A stretch of DNA of 64,000 nt from Egicoccus sp. AB-alg2 (GCF_041821065.1 NZ_JBGUAX010000001.1:310001-374000), one strand, 5' to 3'; counted from the first letter of the stretch, positions 27,948 to 36,750 are shown. Program-made: numbers and translations. The notes: a model not told the origin generated them from the letters alone.

Positions 27948-28660
27948 CGGCATTCGGCAGCCGGATGCGCGAGCACCTCGAGGCGGTCGAGCAGGCCAAC
28001 GGTGCCGTCCTCGACCGCGTGGCGGAGCGCCTCCTCGCGGCGATCGTGACCGACCGGCTGGTCCACGTCACGGGGACCGGGCACTCGACCGCGCTGGTGC
28101 TCGAGGCCTTCTACCGCGCCGGCGGCCTCGCCTGCGTGAATCCGATCACGCATCCGGCCCTCGACCCGCTGGCCGGCGGACAGGCCAGCACCGTGCTCGA
28201 GCGCAGCGACCGGCTCGCGCAGGTGCTGCTCGACCGCGCGGCCCCTCAGACCGGCGACATCGCGTTCGTCTACTCGAACTCGGGGGCGAACCCCGTCCCG
28301 GTGCTGCTCGCCGAAGGCCTGCGTGCCGCCGGCGTCCACGTCGTCGCCGTCTCCTCACGCCCGCAGTTGGCAGCCGCCCCGCAGCGGGCACACGCCAAGC
28401 TCGACACGGTCACGGACGTCCTGATCGACACCAACACCCCCGTCGGCGACGCCGCCTACGAGGCCGGCGACCAACGCACCGCCGCGCTGTCGTCGCTGAC
28501 CTCGATCTACCTCTGGAACCTGCTGCTGGCCCGCCTCGCGGACCGGGCTGCCGCGGCCGGCGTCCGCCTGCCGCTGTGGACCAGCGCCAACACGCCAGGT
28601 GGCGACGAGCGCAACGCGGCACTGTTCGCGACCTACCGGCCGCGCATCCGCCAGCTGTGA
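27935..28660 (+). CDS. SIS-domain phosphosugar-binding protein (UPF0309/GmhA-like)
   Basis: A 241-residue protein with the sugar isomerase fold: LVHVTGTGHSTALVLEAFYRAGG (phosphate-binding GxGxS loop), FVYSNSGANPVPVLLAEGLRAAGVHVVAVSS (second Ser-rich loop), and a C-terminal helix region with SLTSIYLWNLLLARLADRA. Members bind or isomerise phosphorylated sugars, amino sugars or heptoses. GTG 27935 is nine bases after CGGAGG; GTG 27929 is too close. It is the last gene of the PTS operon, so its ligand is probably the phosphorylated product of the transporter. It converges on polA at a 9-bp gap. Confidence 0.87.
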   Translation: MADAAAFGSRMREHLEAVEQANGAVLDRVAERLLAAIVTDRLVHVTGTGHSTALVLEAFYRAGGLACVNPITHPALDPLAGGQASTVLERSDRLAQVLLDRAAPQTGDIAFVYSNSGANPVPVLLAEGLRAAGVHVVAVSSRPQLAAAPQRAHAKLDTVTDVLIDTNTPVGDAAYEAGDQRTAALSSLTSIYLWNLLLARLADRAAAAGVRLPLWTSANTPGGDERNAALFATYRPRIRQL

Positions 28661-28669
28661 ACCGGCCGC

Positions 28670-31360
28670 TCAGTGCTTCTGGGCGTCGAACCAAGTCGGG
28701 CCGAAGGCGGTGTCGACCTCCAGCGGCACCGCGAGTCGGACGACCCCGCACAGTTCGTCGACCACCAGCTGCCGGGCGGCGTCCATCTCGTCCTCGGGGA
28801 CCTCGAGCACGACCTCGTCGTGGACCTGTAGCAGCAGCTGTGTCCGCAGTCCCGAGCGGTCCAGCGCCCGCTGCAACGTGATCATCGCGAGCTTGATGAC
28901 GTCCGCGGCGGCGCCCTGGATCGGCGCGTTCAGGGCCATGCGTTCGGCCATCTGCCGCCGGTTGCGGTTGTCCGACAACAGGTCGGGCAGATAGCGGCGG
29001 CGCCCGAACAGCGTCGTGGTGAACCCGTCGCGGCGGGCCTGGTCGACGGCCGCGTCGAGGAACGCCCGCACCTTCGGGAACCGGGCCATGTAGGCCTCGA
29101 CGATCTCCACCGCCTCGTCCGGCGGGATGCCCAGCTGCTGGCCGAGCCCGAACGGGGTCAGGCCGTAGGCCAGCCCGTAGTTGACCGCCTTGGCCCGGTC
29201 GCGCAGCGCCCCGTCGACCTGTTCCAGCGGCAGGTCGAACACCTTCGCAGCGGTGGTGGCGTGGATGTCCTCGCGGGAGGCGAACGCGTCCAGCAGGCCC
29301 TCGTCGCCCGACAGGTGCGCCATGATCCGCAGCTCGATCTGGGAGTAGTCGGCCACCAGCAGCGACGCGAAGCCCGGGCCCGGCACGAACGCACGGCGGA
29401 TCTCGCGACCCTCCTCGCGGCGCACCGGGATGTTCTGCAGGTTCGGGTTCGAGGACGACAGCCGGCCCGTCGCCGCGATGGTCTGCGAGAGCGTCGTGTG
29501 GATACGGCCCGAGTCGGGATCGACCAGCGGGGGCAGCGCGTCCACGTAGGTGGTCAGCAGCTTCGACGTCTCGCGCCACTCCTGCAGCGCGTCGACGATC
29601 GGGTGCATCCCCGCGAGGTTCTTCAGCGCCTGCGCGTCGGTCGAGTAACCGGTCTTTATGCGCCGGGTCTTCGGCAGCCCGAGCTCGTCGAACAGCACCG
29701 CCTGCAGTTGCGGGCCCGAGCCGAGGTTGAAGGCCCGCCCGGCATGGTCGTGGACCTCGCGCTCGAGTTCGTCGACGCGGGTCGCGAGCCGCTCGCGGAT
29801 CTCGTCCAGGACGTGCAGGTCGATCGCCACGCCGGCGCGTTCCATCCGGGCCAGCACGGGCGCGAGCGGCAGTTCGATGGTCTCGTTGAGCTCCGTCTGA
29901 CCACGCTCCTGCAGCTGGGCCCCGAGGTAGCTCGCGAGCTCGAAGGTCGCCTCGGCCCGCAGTGCGCGCTCCTCCCAGGGATCCTCCTCGCCGACGTCGA
30001 GGCTCAGCTGGTCGCCGTCGGCCTCGGCCTCCTCGGGGGCGATGGTGCGTTGCAGGTACTGCAGCGCGAGCCGCTCGAGGTCGAAGGTGCGCTGCTCCGG
30101 GTTCAGCAGATAGGCGCCCAGTTCCGTGTCGAGCGTCACGCCCGACACCGTCCAGCCGCGGGCGTGGGCCGCGTGGTCGAGGGTCTTCAGGTCGTGCGTC
30201 ACCTTGGCGTGCGTGGGGTCGGCCAGCACGGCGGCCAAGGCGTCGAGGTCGGCGGTGTCCAGGTCGTCCATGCGTGCCGAGGCCGGGTCACGGTCGGGCG
30301 CCGCCACGGCCAGGGCGATCGGCGTGACGTGCGGCGGGCGGTCCGTCACGATCGGCACGACGGCCAGCGGCTGCGCGGCACCGTCGAGCCAGGCCTTGAG
30401 CCCGCCGGCCTCCAGCCGCTGGGGCGCGCGCTCGAACGCGGCCGCCGACGCCTCCTCCTGCTCGCCGAGCACCTCCTCGACGAACCGGTCGTACAGGGCC
30501 CGGAACTCCAACGAGCCGAACAGTTCCCGCACGGCGGCGGTGTCGATCGGGCCGAAGCGCAGGTCGGCGAGGTCGTACTCGCACGCGACGTCGCGCCGCA
30601 GACGCATGATCCGCCGGTTGGTGCGCACCTGCTGTTCGTGCTCGGCCAGCATCGCCGGCACCTTCTTGCCCGAGATCTCCTCGATGTGGGCGTAGATGCC
30701 GTCGATGTCGCCGAACTGGTTGACGAGCTTCGCGGCCGTCTTGTCCCCGACCCCGGGCACCCCGGGCAGGTTGTCGGAGTTGTCACCACGCAACGCCGCC
30801 ACGTCGACGTAGCTGGCCGGCGGCACGCCGTAGCGGTCCTCGACCGCGCCGGGGGTCATCTCCGCCATCTCGCTGATGCCACGCAGCGTGTAGAGCACGG
30901 TCAGGTGCTCGTCCACCAGCTGCATCGAGTCCCGGTCGCCGGTCACGATGAAGGCGTGGAAGCCCTCCTGGATGGCGTTCTCGGCGATGGTGGCCAGGAC
31001 GTCGTCCGCCTCGACACCGGGGACCTCGATGATGGGGATCTGCAGGGCGCCCAGTACCTGCTTGATGAGGTCGACCTGCGGCCGGAACTCGTCGGGGGCC
31101 GTGACCCGGTTGGCCTTGTACTCCGGGAACGCCTTCGTGCGCGCCACGTCGCGACCCTTGTCGAACGCCACCGCGATCGCGTCGGGACGGCGGTCGGCCA
31201 GCATCTTGATCAGCATCGAGGTGAAGCCGTAGACCGCGTTGGTCAGCTGTCCGGTCTGGGTGCGCAGCGTGTCCGGCAGGGCGTAGAACGCCCGGTAGGC
31301 GAGGCTGTGGCCGTCGAGCAGCAGCAGCGAGCGACGGTCGGCGTTCGGTGACGAACTCAC
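28670..31360 (-). CDS. polA: DNA polymerase I
   Basis: Repair and Okazaki-fragment polymerase of 896 residues. The N-terminal 5'-3' exonuclease/flap domain (LLLLDGHSLAYRAFYALP, PGVEADDVLATIA, VTGDRDSMQLV, GDNSDNLPGVPGVGDKTA) is intact. The middle 3'-5' exonuclease fold lacks the DxE and later Asp motifs, so proofreading is not expected, as in other actinobacterial PolA. The polymerase domain has DYSQIELRIMAHLSGD, the O-helix RDRAKAVNYGLAYG and QVHDEVVLEV. Tyr728 occupies the O-helix position that is Phe in E. coli PolI. It is divergent from the thioredoxin gene. Confidence 0.97.
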   Translation of the reverse strand: MSSSPNADRRSLLLLDGHSLAYRAFYALPDTLRTQTGQLTNAVYGFTSMLIKMLADRRPDAIAVAFDKGRDVARTKAFPEYKANRVTAPDEFRPQVDLIKQVLGALQIPIIEVPGVEADDVLATIAENAIQEGFHAFIVTGDRDSMQLVDEHLTVLYTLRGISEMAEMTPGAVEDRYGVPPASYVDVAALRGDNSDNLPGVPGVGDKTAAKLVNQFGDIDGIYAHIEEISGKKVPAMLAEHEQQVRTNRRIMRLRRDVACEYDLADLRFGPIDTAAVRELFGSLEFRALYDRFVEEVLGEQEEASAAAFERAPQRLEAGGLKAWLDGAAQPLAVVPIVTDRPPHVTPIALAVAAPDRDPASARMDDLDTADLDALAAVLADPTHAKVTHDLKTLDHAAHARGWTVSGVTLDTELGAYLLNPEQRTFDLERLALQYLQRTIAPEEAEADGDQLSLDVGEEDPWEERALRAEATFELASYLGAQLQERGQTELNETIELPLAPVLARMERAGVAIDLHVLDEIRERLATRVDELEREVHDHAGRAFNLGSGPQLQAVLFDELGLPKTRRIKTGYSTDAQALKNLAGMHPIVDALQEWRETSKLLTTYVDALPPLVDPDSGRIHTTLSQTIAATGRLSSSNPNLQNIPVRREEGREIRRAFVPGPGFASLLVADYSQIELRIMAHLSGDEGLLDAFASREDIHATTAAKVFDLPLEQVDGALRDRAKAVNYGLAYGLTPFGLGQQLGIPPDEAVEIVEAYMARFPKVRAFLDAAVDQARRDGFTTTLFGRRRYLPDLLSDNRNRRQMAERMALNAPIQGAAADVIKLAMITLQRALDRSGLRTQLLLQVHDEVVLEVPEDEMDAARQLVVDELCGVVRLAVPLEVDTAFGPTWFDAQKH

Positions 31361-31506
31361 GGCTTGGATGACCTCGTTGACGGTGGGGCGCCCGGTCGGG
31401 GCGTCGACGGCCGAGCCTACTGATCGCGCCTGTCCCGTACCGTCCTGGTCCTACCCTGTGGACTGCCAGCGCCCGCTCCCCCGCCGACTGCCGACGAGGT
31501 GTCCCC

Positions 31507-32364
31507 GTGAGCTTCTCGTTCTCCTCGCCCCGCCCCGACGCCGGCGACCTCCCCCTGGTCTACGAGGTCGACCAGGCCAACTTCGAAGCGCAGGTCCTCG
31601 AGCGCTCCCACGCCGTGCCGGTGGTCGTCGACTTCTGGGCCGCCTGGTGCGGCCCCTGCCGCACGCTCGGGCCGATGCTCGAGCAGGCCGTCCAGGCCCG
31701 CGGCGGTCGCGTCGTGCTGGCCAAGGTCGACGTCGACGCGAACCCCGGCCTCGCCCAGGCGTTCCGCGTCCAGGGCATCCCCCAGGTCCTCGGCTTCCGC
31801 GACGGCAAGCCGGCCGCGTCCTTCACCGGCGCTGTCCCGGCGACCGAGATCGAGCGTTTCCTCGACGGGCTGGTACCCGGCGAGGCCGACGTGCTGGTGA
31901 AGACGGCCCGGGCCCTGCCGCCCGCGCAGGCCGAGGAAAAGCTGCGCGAGGCGCTGGCCCTCGAGCCCGGCCACCGCGAGGCCGCCGTCGGGCTGGCCGA
32001 ACTGCTGGTGGACCGCGAGCCGGACACGGCCCGCGAACTCGTCGCGCCCCACCGTCCCGACCCCGCCGCCGAGGCCGTGCTCACCCGCCTCGACCTCGCC
32101 GACGACACCGGAGACCTGACCGCCCTGCAGGCCGCGGTCGACCGGGGCGACGCCGACGGCGCCACCCTCGTGTCGCTCGGCCGGGCCCTGGCCGCCCGCG
32201 GCGAGTACGAGGAGGCGATCGACCGGCTGCTGGCGGCCGTCGAGCTCGGCGGCGACGACCGCGATGCCGCCCGCGAGCAGCTGGTCGCGCTGTTCGGTGT
32301 GCTCGGCGACGACGACGAACGCGTCCGCGCCGCGCGCCCCCGCCTCGCACGCGCGCTGTTCTGA
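31507..32364 (+). CDS. Thioredoxin-TPR protein, CnoX/YbbN-like
   Basis: A 285-residue protein with an N-terminal thioredoxin fold (about 17-125) and C-terminal tetratricopeptide-like helices (about 130-285). The active site WCGPC (Cys48, Cys51) is intact, followed by the cis-Pro loop GIPQVLGF. E. coli CnoX lacks the second Cys and acts as a chlorine-activated holdase; the intact pair here suggests redox activity. Family members cooperate with GroEL in protecting proteins from oxidation. GTG 31507 has GAGG seven bases upstream. A hairpin-forming repeat follows the stop directly. Confidence 0.92.
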   Translation: MSFSFSSPRPDAGDLPLVYEVDQANFEAQVLERSHAVPVVVDFWAAWCGPCRTLGPMLEQAVQARGGRVVLAKVDVDANPGLAQAFRVQGIPQVLGFRDGKPAASFTGAVPATEIERFLDGLVPGEADVLVKTARALPPAQAEEKLREALALEPGHREAAVGLAELLVDREPDTARELVAPHRPDPAAEAVLTRLDLADDTGDLTALQAAVDRGDADGATLVSLGRALAARGEYEEAIDRLLAAVELGGDDRDAAREQLVALFGVLGDDDERVRAARPRLARALF

Positions 32365-32366
32365 TT

Positions 32367-32560
32367 CTTCTGCCGCCGGTTCCTCGCTCCCCGTGGCCGG
32401 GGAAGCGGACCGGTGCAGAAGCGGGACGGTCACCGGCGGCGGCGCTGCGATACCGCCGCGAACGCACCAACGCCGATTCCTCGCTCCCCGTGGCCGGGGA
32501 CGGACCGGTGCAGAAGCGGGACTGGTCACCGGCGGCGCGCTCCGGTACCGCCGCGAACGC
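32367..32560 (+). repeat. Hairpin-forming direct repeat downstream of the thioredoxin gene
   Basis: Two imperfect copies of about 85 bp (32380-32465 and 32477-32560). Each holds the inverted repeat TCCCCG-TGGC-CGGGGA, then CCGGTG/CACCGG arms and CGGCGG/CCGCCG arms. Around copy 1 an outer stem CTTCTGC (32367-32373) / GCAGAAG (32415-32421) and an inner CCGGTTCC/GGACCGG build a long nested hairpin starting three bases after the stop codon. No gene is seen in this 265-bp gap. Function could be termination, mRNA stabilisation or a dispersed element. Confidence 0.8.
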
Positions 32561-32629
32561 GCGCAGGCGGAGAACCCCCGGCCGGGTGGATGGCGGGGAC
32601 TTATGCTTCGCACGTCGAAAGGGCGTCGG

Positions 32630-32953
32630 ATGATGGCGCGACTGCTTCGCTCGGTGGGGGTCGGGGTGCCGAGCGCCGCCGCGGCCGGGTGGCTGCTGAC
32701 CCGGACGTTGCCGCCCGCCTCGTTCACGGCCTGGCTGGGTCTCGTCGTGGCCGTGGTGCTGGCCGGCGTCGCCGCGGTGTTCCTGCGGCGCAGCTTCCAC
32801 GCCTTCGGTGACGTCGTGTTCGGGCAGCGGGCCACGGGCAGCGAGCCCGTCACCTGGCGCCCGGGCAGTGGCACGCACGGTGGGCAAGGCGGGCAGCAGG
32901 TCCCCTACGTGCCGTACAACCCCGACTGGGACCACGAGCGCCGGATCAAGTAG
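32630..32953 (+). CDS. Small membrane protein, unknown function
   Basis: A 107-residue protein with two hydrophobic helices (about residues 8-25, GVGVPSAAAAGWLLTRTL, and 31-50, AWLGLVVAVVLAGVAAVFL). A cytosolic tail rich in Gly and ending in QQVPYVPYNPDWDHERRIK follows. ATG 32630 has AAAGGG six bases upstream; ATG 32603 in the same frame would add nine residues. It lies 31 bp ahead of the thioesterase gene. No family is recognised. Confidence 0.65.
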   Translation: MMARLLRSVGVGVPSAAAAGWLLTRTLPPASFTAWLGLVVAVVLAGVAAVFLRRSFHAFGDVVFGQRATGSEPVTWRPGSGTHGGQGGQQVPYVPYNPDWDHERRIK

Positions 32954-32984
32954 ACCTCGACCTCCCCGCTCGTCGGAGTCGTCG

Positions 32985-33491
32985 ATGTCGCTCGCCCCTC
33001 GCCCCGTGTCCGCCAGCCGGGTCCGCCTCGCCCGCGTCATGTCCGTCATGGACGCCAACAACCTCGGCAACGTCCACGGCGGCGTCGTCATGCGCGAGGT
33101 GGACAACGCCGCCGGCATCGCCGCCGCGCGCCATGCCGGCCACGCCGCCGTGACGGCCGGGATCGACGAGCTGTCGTTCAAGGCGCCCGTGCACGTCGGC
33201 GACCTGCTGATCGTCGAGGCGAGCGTGAACGCCGTCGGGCGCACCTCGATGGAGGTCGGCGTGCGCGTCGAGGCCGAGGACTGGCGCGGCGGCGAGCGGC
33301 GTCACACGACCTCCGCCTACCTGGTGTTCGTCGCGATCGACGACGACGGCAAGCCGATGGAGATCCCCCCGCTGCTGACCGAGACGGACGACGAGCGACG
33401 CCGGGAGGCGCAGGCGCAGATCCGCCGCCAAGTCCGCAAGGAGCGCATCGCCCGGTTGGGTGAGTGGCGACCGGAGCCGCCGCCGGCCTGA
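32985..33491 (+). CDS. Hotdog-fold acyl-CoA thioesterase (cytosolic long-chain type)
   Basis: Hydrolyses acyl-CoA to free acid and CoA. The 168-residue single hotdog domain contains MDANNLGNVHGGVVMREVDNAAGIAAARH, the NxxGxxHGG...D active region of the YciA/Acot family, then DELSFKAPVHVGDLLIVEASV and TSAYLVFVAIDDDGKP. ATG 32985 has GGAG seven bases upstream. It converges with the membrane protein gene with only 2 bp between stops. The C-terminal Arg-rich tail is extra. Confidence 0.9.
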   Translation: MSLAPRPVSASRVRLARVMSVMDANNLGNVHGGVVMREVDNAAGIAAARHAGHAAVTAGIDELSFKAPVHVGDLLIVEASVNAVGRTSMEVGVRVEAEDWRGGERRHTTSAYLVFVAIDDDGKPMEIPPLLTETDDERRREAQAQIRRQVRKERIARLGEWRPEPPPA

Positions 33492-33493
33492 GC

Positions 33494-33913
33494 TCAGACG
33501 GTGAGCAGGCCGACCCCCAGACTCACGACCCCGGCGGCGAGGAACGTCGCGCCCGCCCACACCAGGGCGATCCAGCGGTTTGGCGCGGTGGCGCCCTTGT
33601 GCGCCGACGAGAAGAAAAACCCGCCCGACATCAGGATCGCGGCGACCAGCACGCCCGTGCGCGCGAGCCAGCCGACGAGGCCCGTCAGGCCACTTGCCTC
33701 GGCCAGGAGCAGGCACACCAGCCCGAGCGTCACCAGCACCCCGGCGTGGGCGTGGCCGGCCCGCGCGAAGGCGGTCTGGAACGGCGTGACCGGTACCGCG
33801 CCCCGCACGACGCGCAGCAGGTAGGCGCCGCCCGCCTCGATGGTGACGACGCTGAGCAGCACGATCCCGGCGGTCCGGGCGGCGGCTTCCGACAGGACGA
33901 GGGTGGGTTCCAC
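33494..33913 (-). CDS. Four-helix membrane protein, probable TetR-regulated gene
   Basis: A 139-residue protein with four hydrophobic segments (IVLLSVVTIEAGGAYLL, HAGVLVTLGLVCLLL, VGWLARTGVLVAAILMSGGFFF, IALVWAGATFLAAGVVSLGVG). The family is not recognised. GTG 33913 has GAGG eight bases upstream; GTG 33922 lies directly on that site and is unlikely. It is divergent from a TetR-family gene, with a likely operator between them, the usual arrangement of a TetR repressor and its target. Confidence 0.75.
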   Translation of the reverse strand: MEPTLVLSEAAARTAGIVLLSVVTIEAGGAYLLRVVRGAVPVTPFQTAFARAGHAHAGVLVTLGLVCLLLAEASGLTGLVGWLARTGVLVAAILMSGGFFFSSAHKGATAPNRWIALVWAGATFLAAGVVSLGVGLLTV

Positions 33914-33930
33914 GGCGACCACCTCGCTTT

Positions 33931-33958
33931 CGTAACGACGTTATGCAACACTGTTACG
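33931..33958. promoter_or_regulatory. Probable TetR operator: two adjacent inverted repeats
   Basis: Within an AT-richer patch, GTAAC-gac-GTTAT (33932-33944) is followed by GCAAC-act-GTTAC (33945-33957). The two units share the pattern GYAAC-N3-GTTAY at a 13-bp period. The outer arms CGTAAC/GTTACG also pair over the whole block. It lies 32-59 bp upstream of the TetR ATG and 18 bp upstream of the divergent membrane protein start. Confidence 0.75.
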
Positions 33959-33989
33959 GAACTTCCCGCCGACGTCAAGGGAGGAAGGG

Positions 33990-34589
33990 ATGGCGCGTCC
34001 CGCCGTGTACGACGAGGACACCCGTGCCGCGCTGTTGGAGGCGGCGGCACGGCGCCTGGCCGAGGGCGGCGCCGAGGCCGTCACGATGCGGGCGCTCGCC
34101 CGGGAGGTCGGCGCGACGACCTCGGCGATCTACGCCCTGTTCGGCTCCAAGGAGGGGCTGCTCGCCGCGGTGTACCGCGAGGCCTTCGCCGGCCTCGCCC
34201 TGGAGTTGGCACGTGTCCCGGTCGGCGACGACCCGCTGCGGGAACTGTTCGAGCTCGGGCTCGCCTATCGGCGCAGCGCCCGGGCCCGGCCGGCGCTCTA
34301 CCTCGTCATGTTCGGACGCGACCCGGTCGCCGCACCGCCCAGCGAGGAGGACGAGGCCCTCGCCGCCGGCACGCTCGGCCGCCTGTCGTCGGCCGTCGCG
34401 CGGGCACAGGCCGCCGGCGCCCTGCCGGGTGACGACCCGCTGCCCTTGACCCTGCAGCTGTGGGGGGTGGTGCACGGGCTGGCGAGCCTGGAGCTGCTCG
34501 GCGCACTCGGTGACGACACGGCTGCCGACGTCACCTGGGAACAGGCGCTCCGTGCCATCGTCCGCGGACACCAACATCCCGGCGCCTGA
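33990..34589 (+). CDS. TetR-family transcriptional regulator
   Basis: A 199-residue repressor-type protein. The N-terminal DNA-binding domain has TRAALLEAAARRLAEGGAEAVTMRALAREVGATTSAIYALFGSKEGLLAAVYREAF, the standard helix-turn-helix with the conserved Tyr-x-x-Phe. The C-terminal ligand domain has the W-region WGVVHGLASLELLG of the WHG (TetR_C_13-like) group. ATG 33990 follows GGGAGGAAGGG. It probably represses itself and the divergent membrane protein gene through the inverted repeats between them. The ligand is unknown. Confidence 0.92.
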   Translation: MARPAVYDEDTRAALLEAAARRLAEGGAEAVTMRALAREVGATTSAIYALFGSKEGLLAAVYREAFAGLALELARVPVGDDPLRELFELGLAYRRSARARPALYLVMFGRDPVAAPPSEEDEALAAGTLGRLSSAVARAQAAGALPGDDPLPLTLQLWGVVHGLASLELLGALGDDTAADVTWEQALRAIVRGHQHPGA

Positions 34590-34652
34590 CGCCGATGCAC
34601 GGACGGCGGCGGCCACGTGGCGGGAGCAGCCCCACTGGGCGTTCGAGCCGCG

Positions 34653-34721
34653 GTTCGGGCGCTGGCCGTCGGTGCAGGTTCCGGCCGAAGTTCGGGCGCT
34701 GGCCGCCGGTGACGGTTCCGG
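34653..34721. repeat. 37-bp imperfect tandem repeat between tetR and the ABC ATPase gene
   Basis: GTTCGGGCGCTGGCC with flanking sequence occurs at 34653 and again at 34690 (period 37 bp). The 187-bp gap (34590-34776) lies between convergent genes and holds no gene. Read from the ATPase stop on the minus strand, the gap begins with CTGCCGCCGGTTC, the same 13 bases that follow the thioredoxin stop at 32364. Confidence 0.75.
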
Positions 34722-34776
34722 ACCACCATCCGCGCGTGCCCCGACCCCGGGCAGCAGTGAACCGGCGGCAGGAGAG

Positions 34777-35532
<756 letters not shown>

Positions 35533-35943
35533 CGCGCTGGCTGCTCCCAGGGGCTCGGCTGCTCGCCGAAGCCTACTCGCCCGACGATCCGCGCCCGGCT
35601 TCATTCGGCAGCGGGCCCGCGGGACGGGCGATCAGCCGGGACGTCCGCCCTTCCGGCACAGGGAAAGGACCGGTCCGGTGGACCGTCCAAAGCGTCACGA
35701 CGCACCAACCTCGCCGTAACCGGATGGGAACACGCCGGTGGCATCGTTGGCCCCGTCATCCGCCAGTGACACCGACCACGTCGAGGTGCCGGGCCAGCCC
35801 TCTCCCGCTGTCCCCACCGGTGGTCTGCGCGCCACGGCGGGCGCCGTCCGACCTCTCCCTCGGGCCGCGCCCGCCGCGGCCGCATCCGTGCCTCGGCCGC
35901 GGCCGCATCCGTGCCCGTCCGCCCCGGAATGATGCGGGAGGCG
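35533..35943. other. Long gap between ABC permease and ATPase genes
   Basis: No convincing gene on either strand. It contains a 20-bp perfect direct repeat (35873-35892 and 35896-35915, core GCGGCCGCATCCGTG). An independent promoter for the ATPase gene on the minus strand is the likeliest content, but none could be assigned. Confidence 0.6.
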
Positions 35944-36729
35944 TCAGCGCGAACGGCGGTTTCGCCGCTCGAGCACCCGCACGAGCTGGGTCAGTGGGAT
36001 GGTGATGGCCGCGTAGATGGCGCCCGCGACGATCAGCGGCGACGAGTTGCCGTAGTTGAACAACTCCACGCGCGCGTAGCCGAGCAGTTCCCGGCTGGCC
36101 ACGGTGGCCCCGGCGAACGCCAGCAGCGACGTGTCCTTGATGAGGAGCACGAGTTCGTTGGTCAGCGGTGGGATGACGATGCGGAAGGCCTGGGGCAACA
36201 CGACGGAGATCATCGCCCAGCCCGGAGACATGCCCAGCGAACGCGCGGCTTCGACCTGGCCGCGGGGGACGGCCTCGATGCCGGCACGGATCGTCTCGGC
36301 CATGTACGCGGCGGCCACGACCACCAGACCGATGACACCGGCCCCGGTCACACCGCCGGGAGCGCGCCAACCGAAGGCGATCGGGATGCCGAACGCGAAC
36401 AGGAAGATCGTCAGCAGGGCCGGCAGCGCGCGGAAGACCTCGATGTAGAAGGTCGCGACCCAGCGGTAGGGCGCGATCGGCGACAGCCGCATCAGCGCGA
36501 GCAGGAGGCCGCCGAGGAGGCCGAAGAAGAAGGCGACGGCCGTATAGACGACCGTGTTCTTCGCGGCGATGGTGACGATGCCCGGGAACATCGCCCGCGA
36601 GATCTCGGGATCGAAGAACTGGCTGGCGATGCGCCCCCAGTCCGCAACCAAGAGCAGACCGGCGATCGCGAGGACGAAGACGGCGTAGAGCGTGCCGCGG
36701 AAAGCACGTTGGCGTTGGCGGCGGGTCAC
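35944..36729 (-). CDS. Polar amino-acid ABC transporter permease
   Basis: A 261-residue membrane subunit of the HisM/GlnP type with about five to six helices. The ATPase-contact EAA loop is GQVEAARSLGMSPGWAMISVVLPQAFRIVIPPLTNE, preceded by ETIRAGIEAVPR, both diagnostic. The N-terminal FYIEVFRALPALLTIFLFAFG matches the conserved substrate-path segment. GTG 36729 has GGGAGGAG seven bases upstream, a strong site. Only one permease gene is present, so it probably works as a homodimer. A strong hairpin separates it from the binding-protein gene. Confidence 0.94.
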   Translation of the reverse strand: MTRRQRQRAFRGTLYAVFVLAIAGLLLVADWGRIASQFFDPEISRAMFPGIVTIAAKNTVVYTAVAFFFGLLGGLLLALMRLSPIAPYRWVATFYIEVFRALPALLTIFLFAFGIPIAFGWRAPGGVTGAGVIGLVVVAAAYMAETIRAGIEAVPRGQVEAARSLGMSPGWAMISVVLPQAFRIVIPPLTNELVLLIKDTSLLAFAGATVASRELLGYARVELFNYGNSSPLIVAGAIYAAITIPLTQLVRVLERRNRRSR

Positions 36730-36750
36730 CGGCGCGCTCCTCCCTCAGTT

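Noticed and set aside
35601-35885. Minus-strand open frame of 94 codons in the ABC importer gap
   Set aside because: Arg/Pro-rich with no ribosome site or recognisable pattern; composition like other shadow frames.
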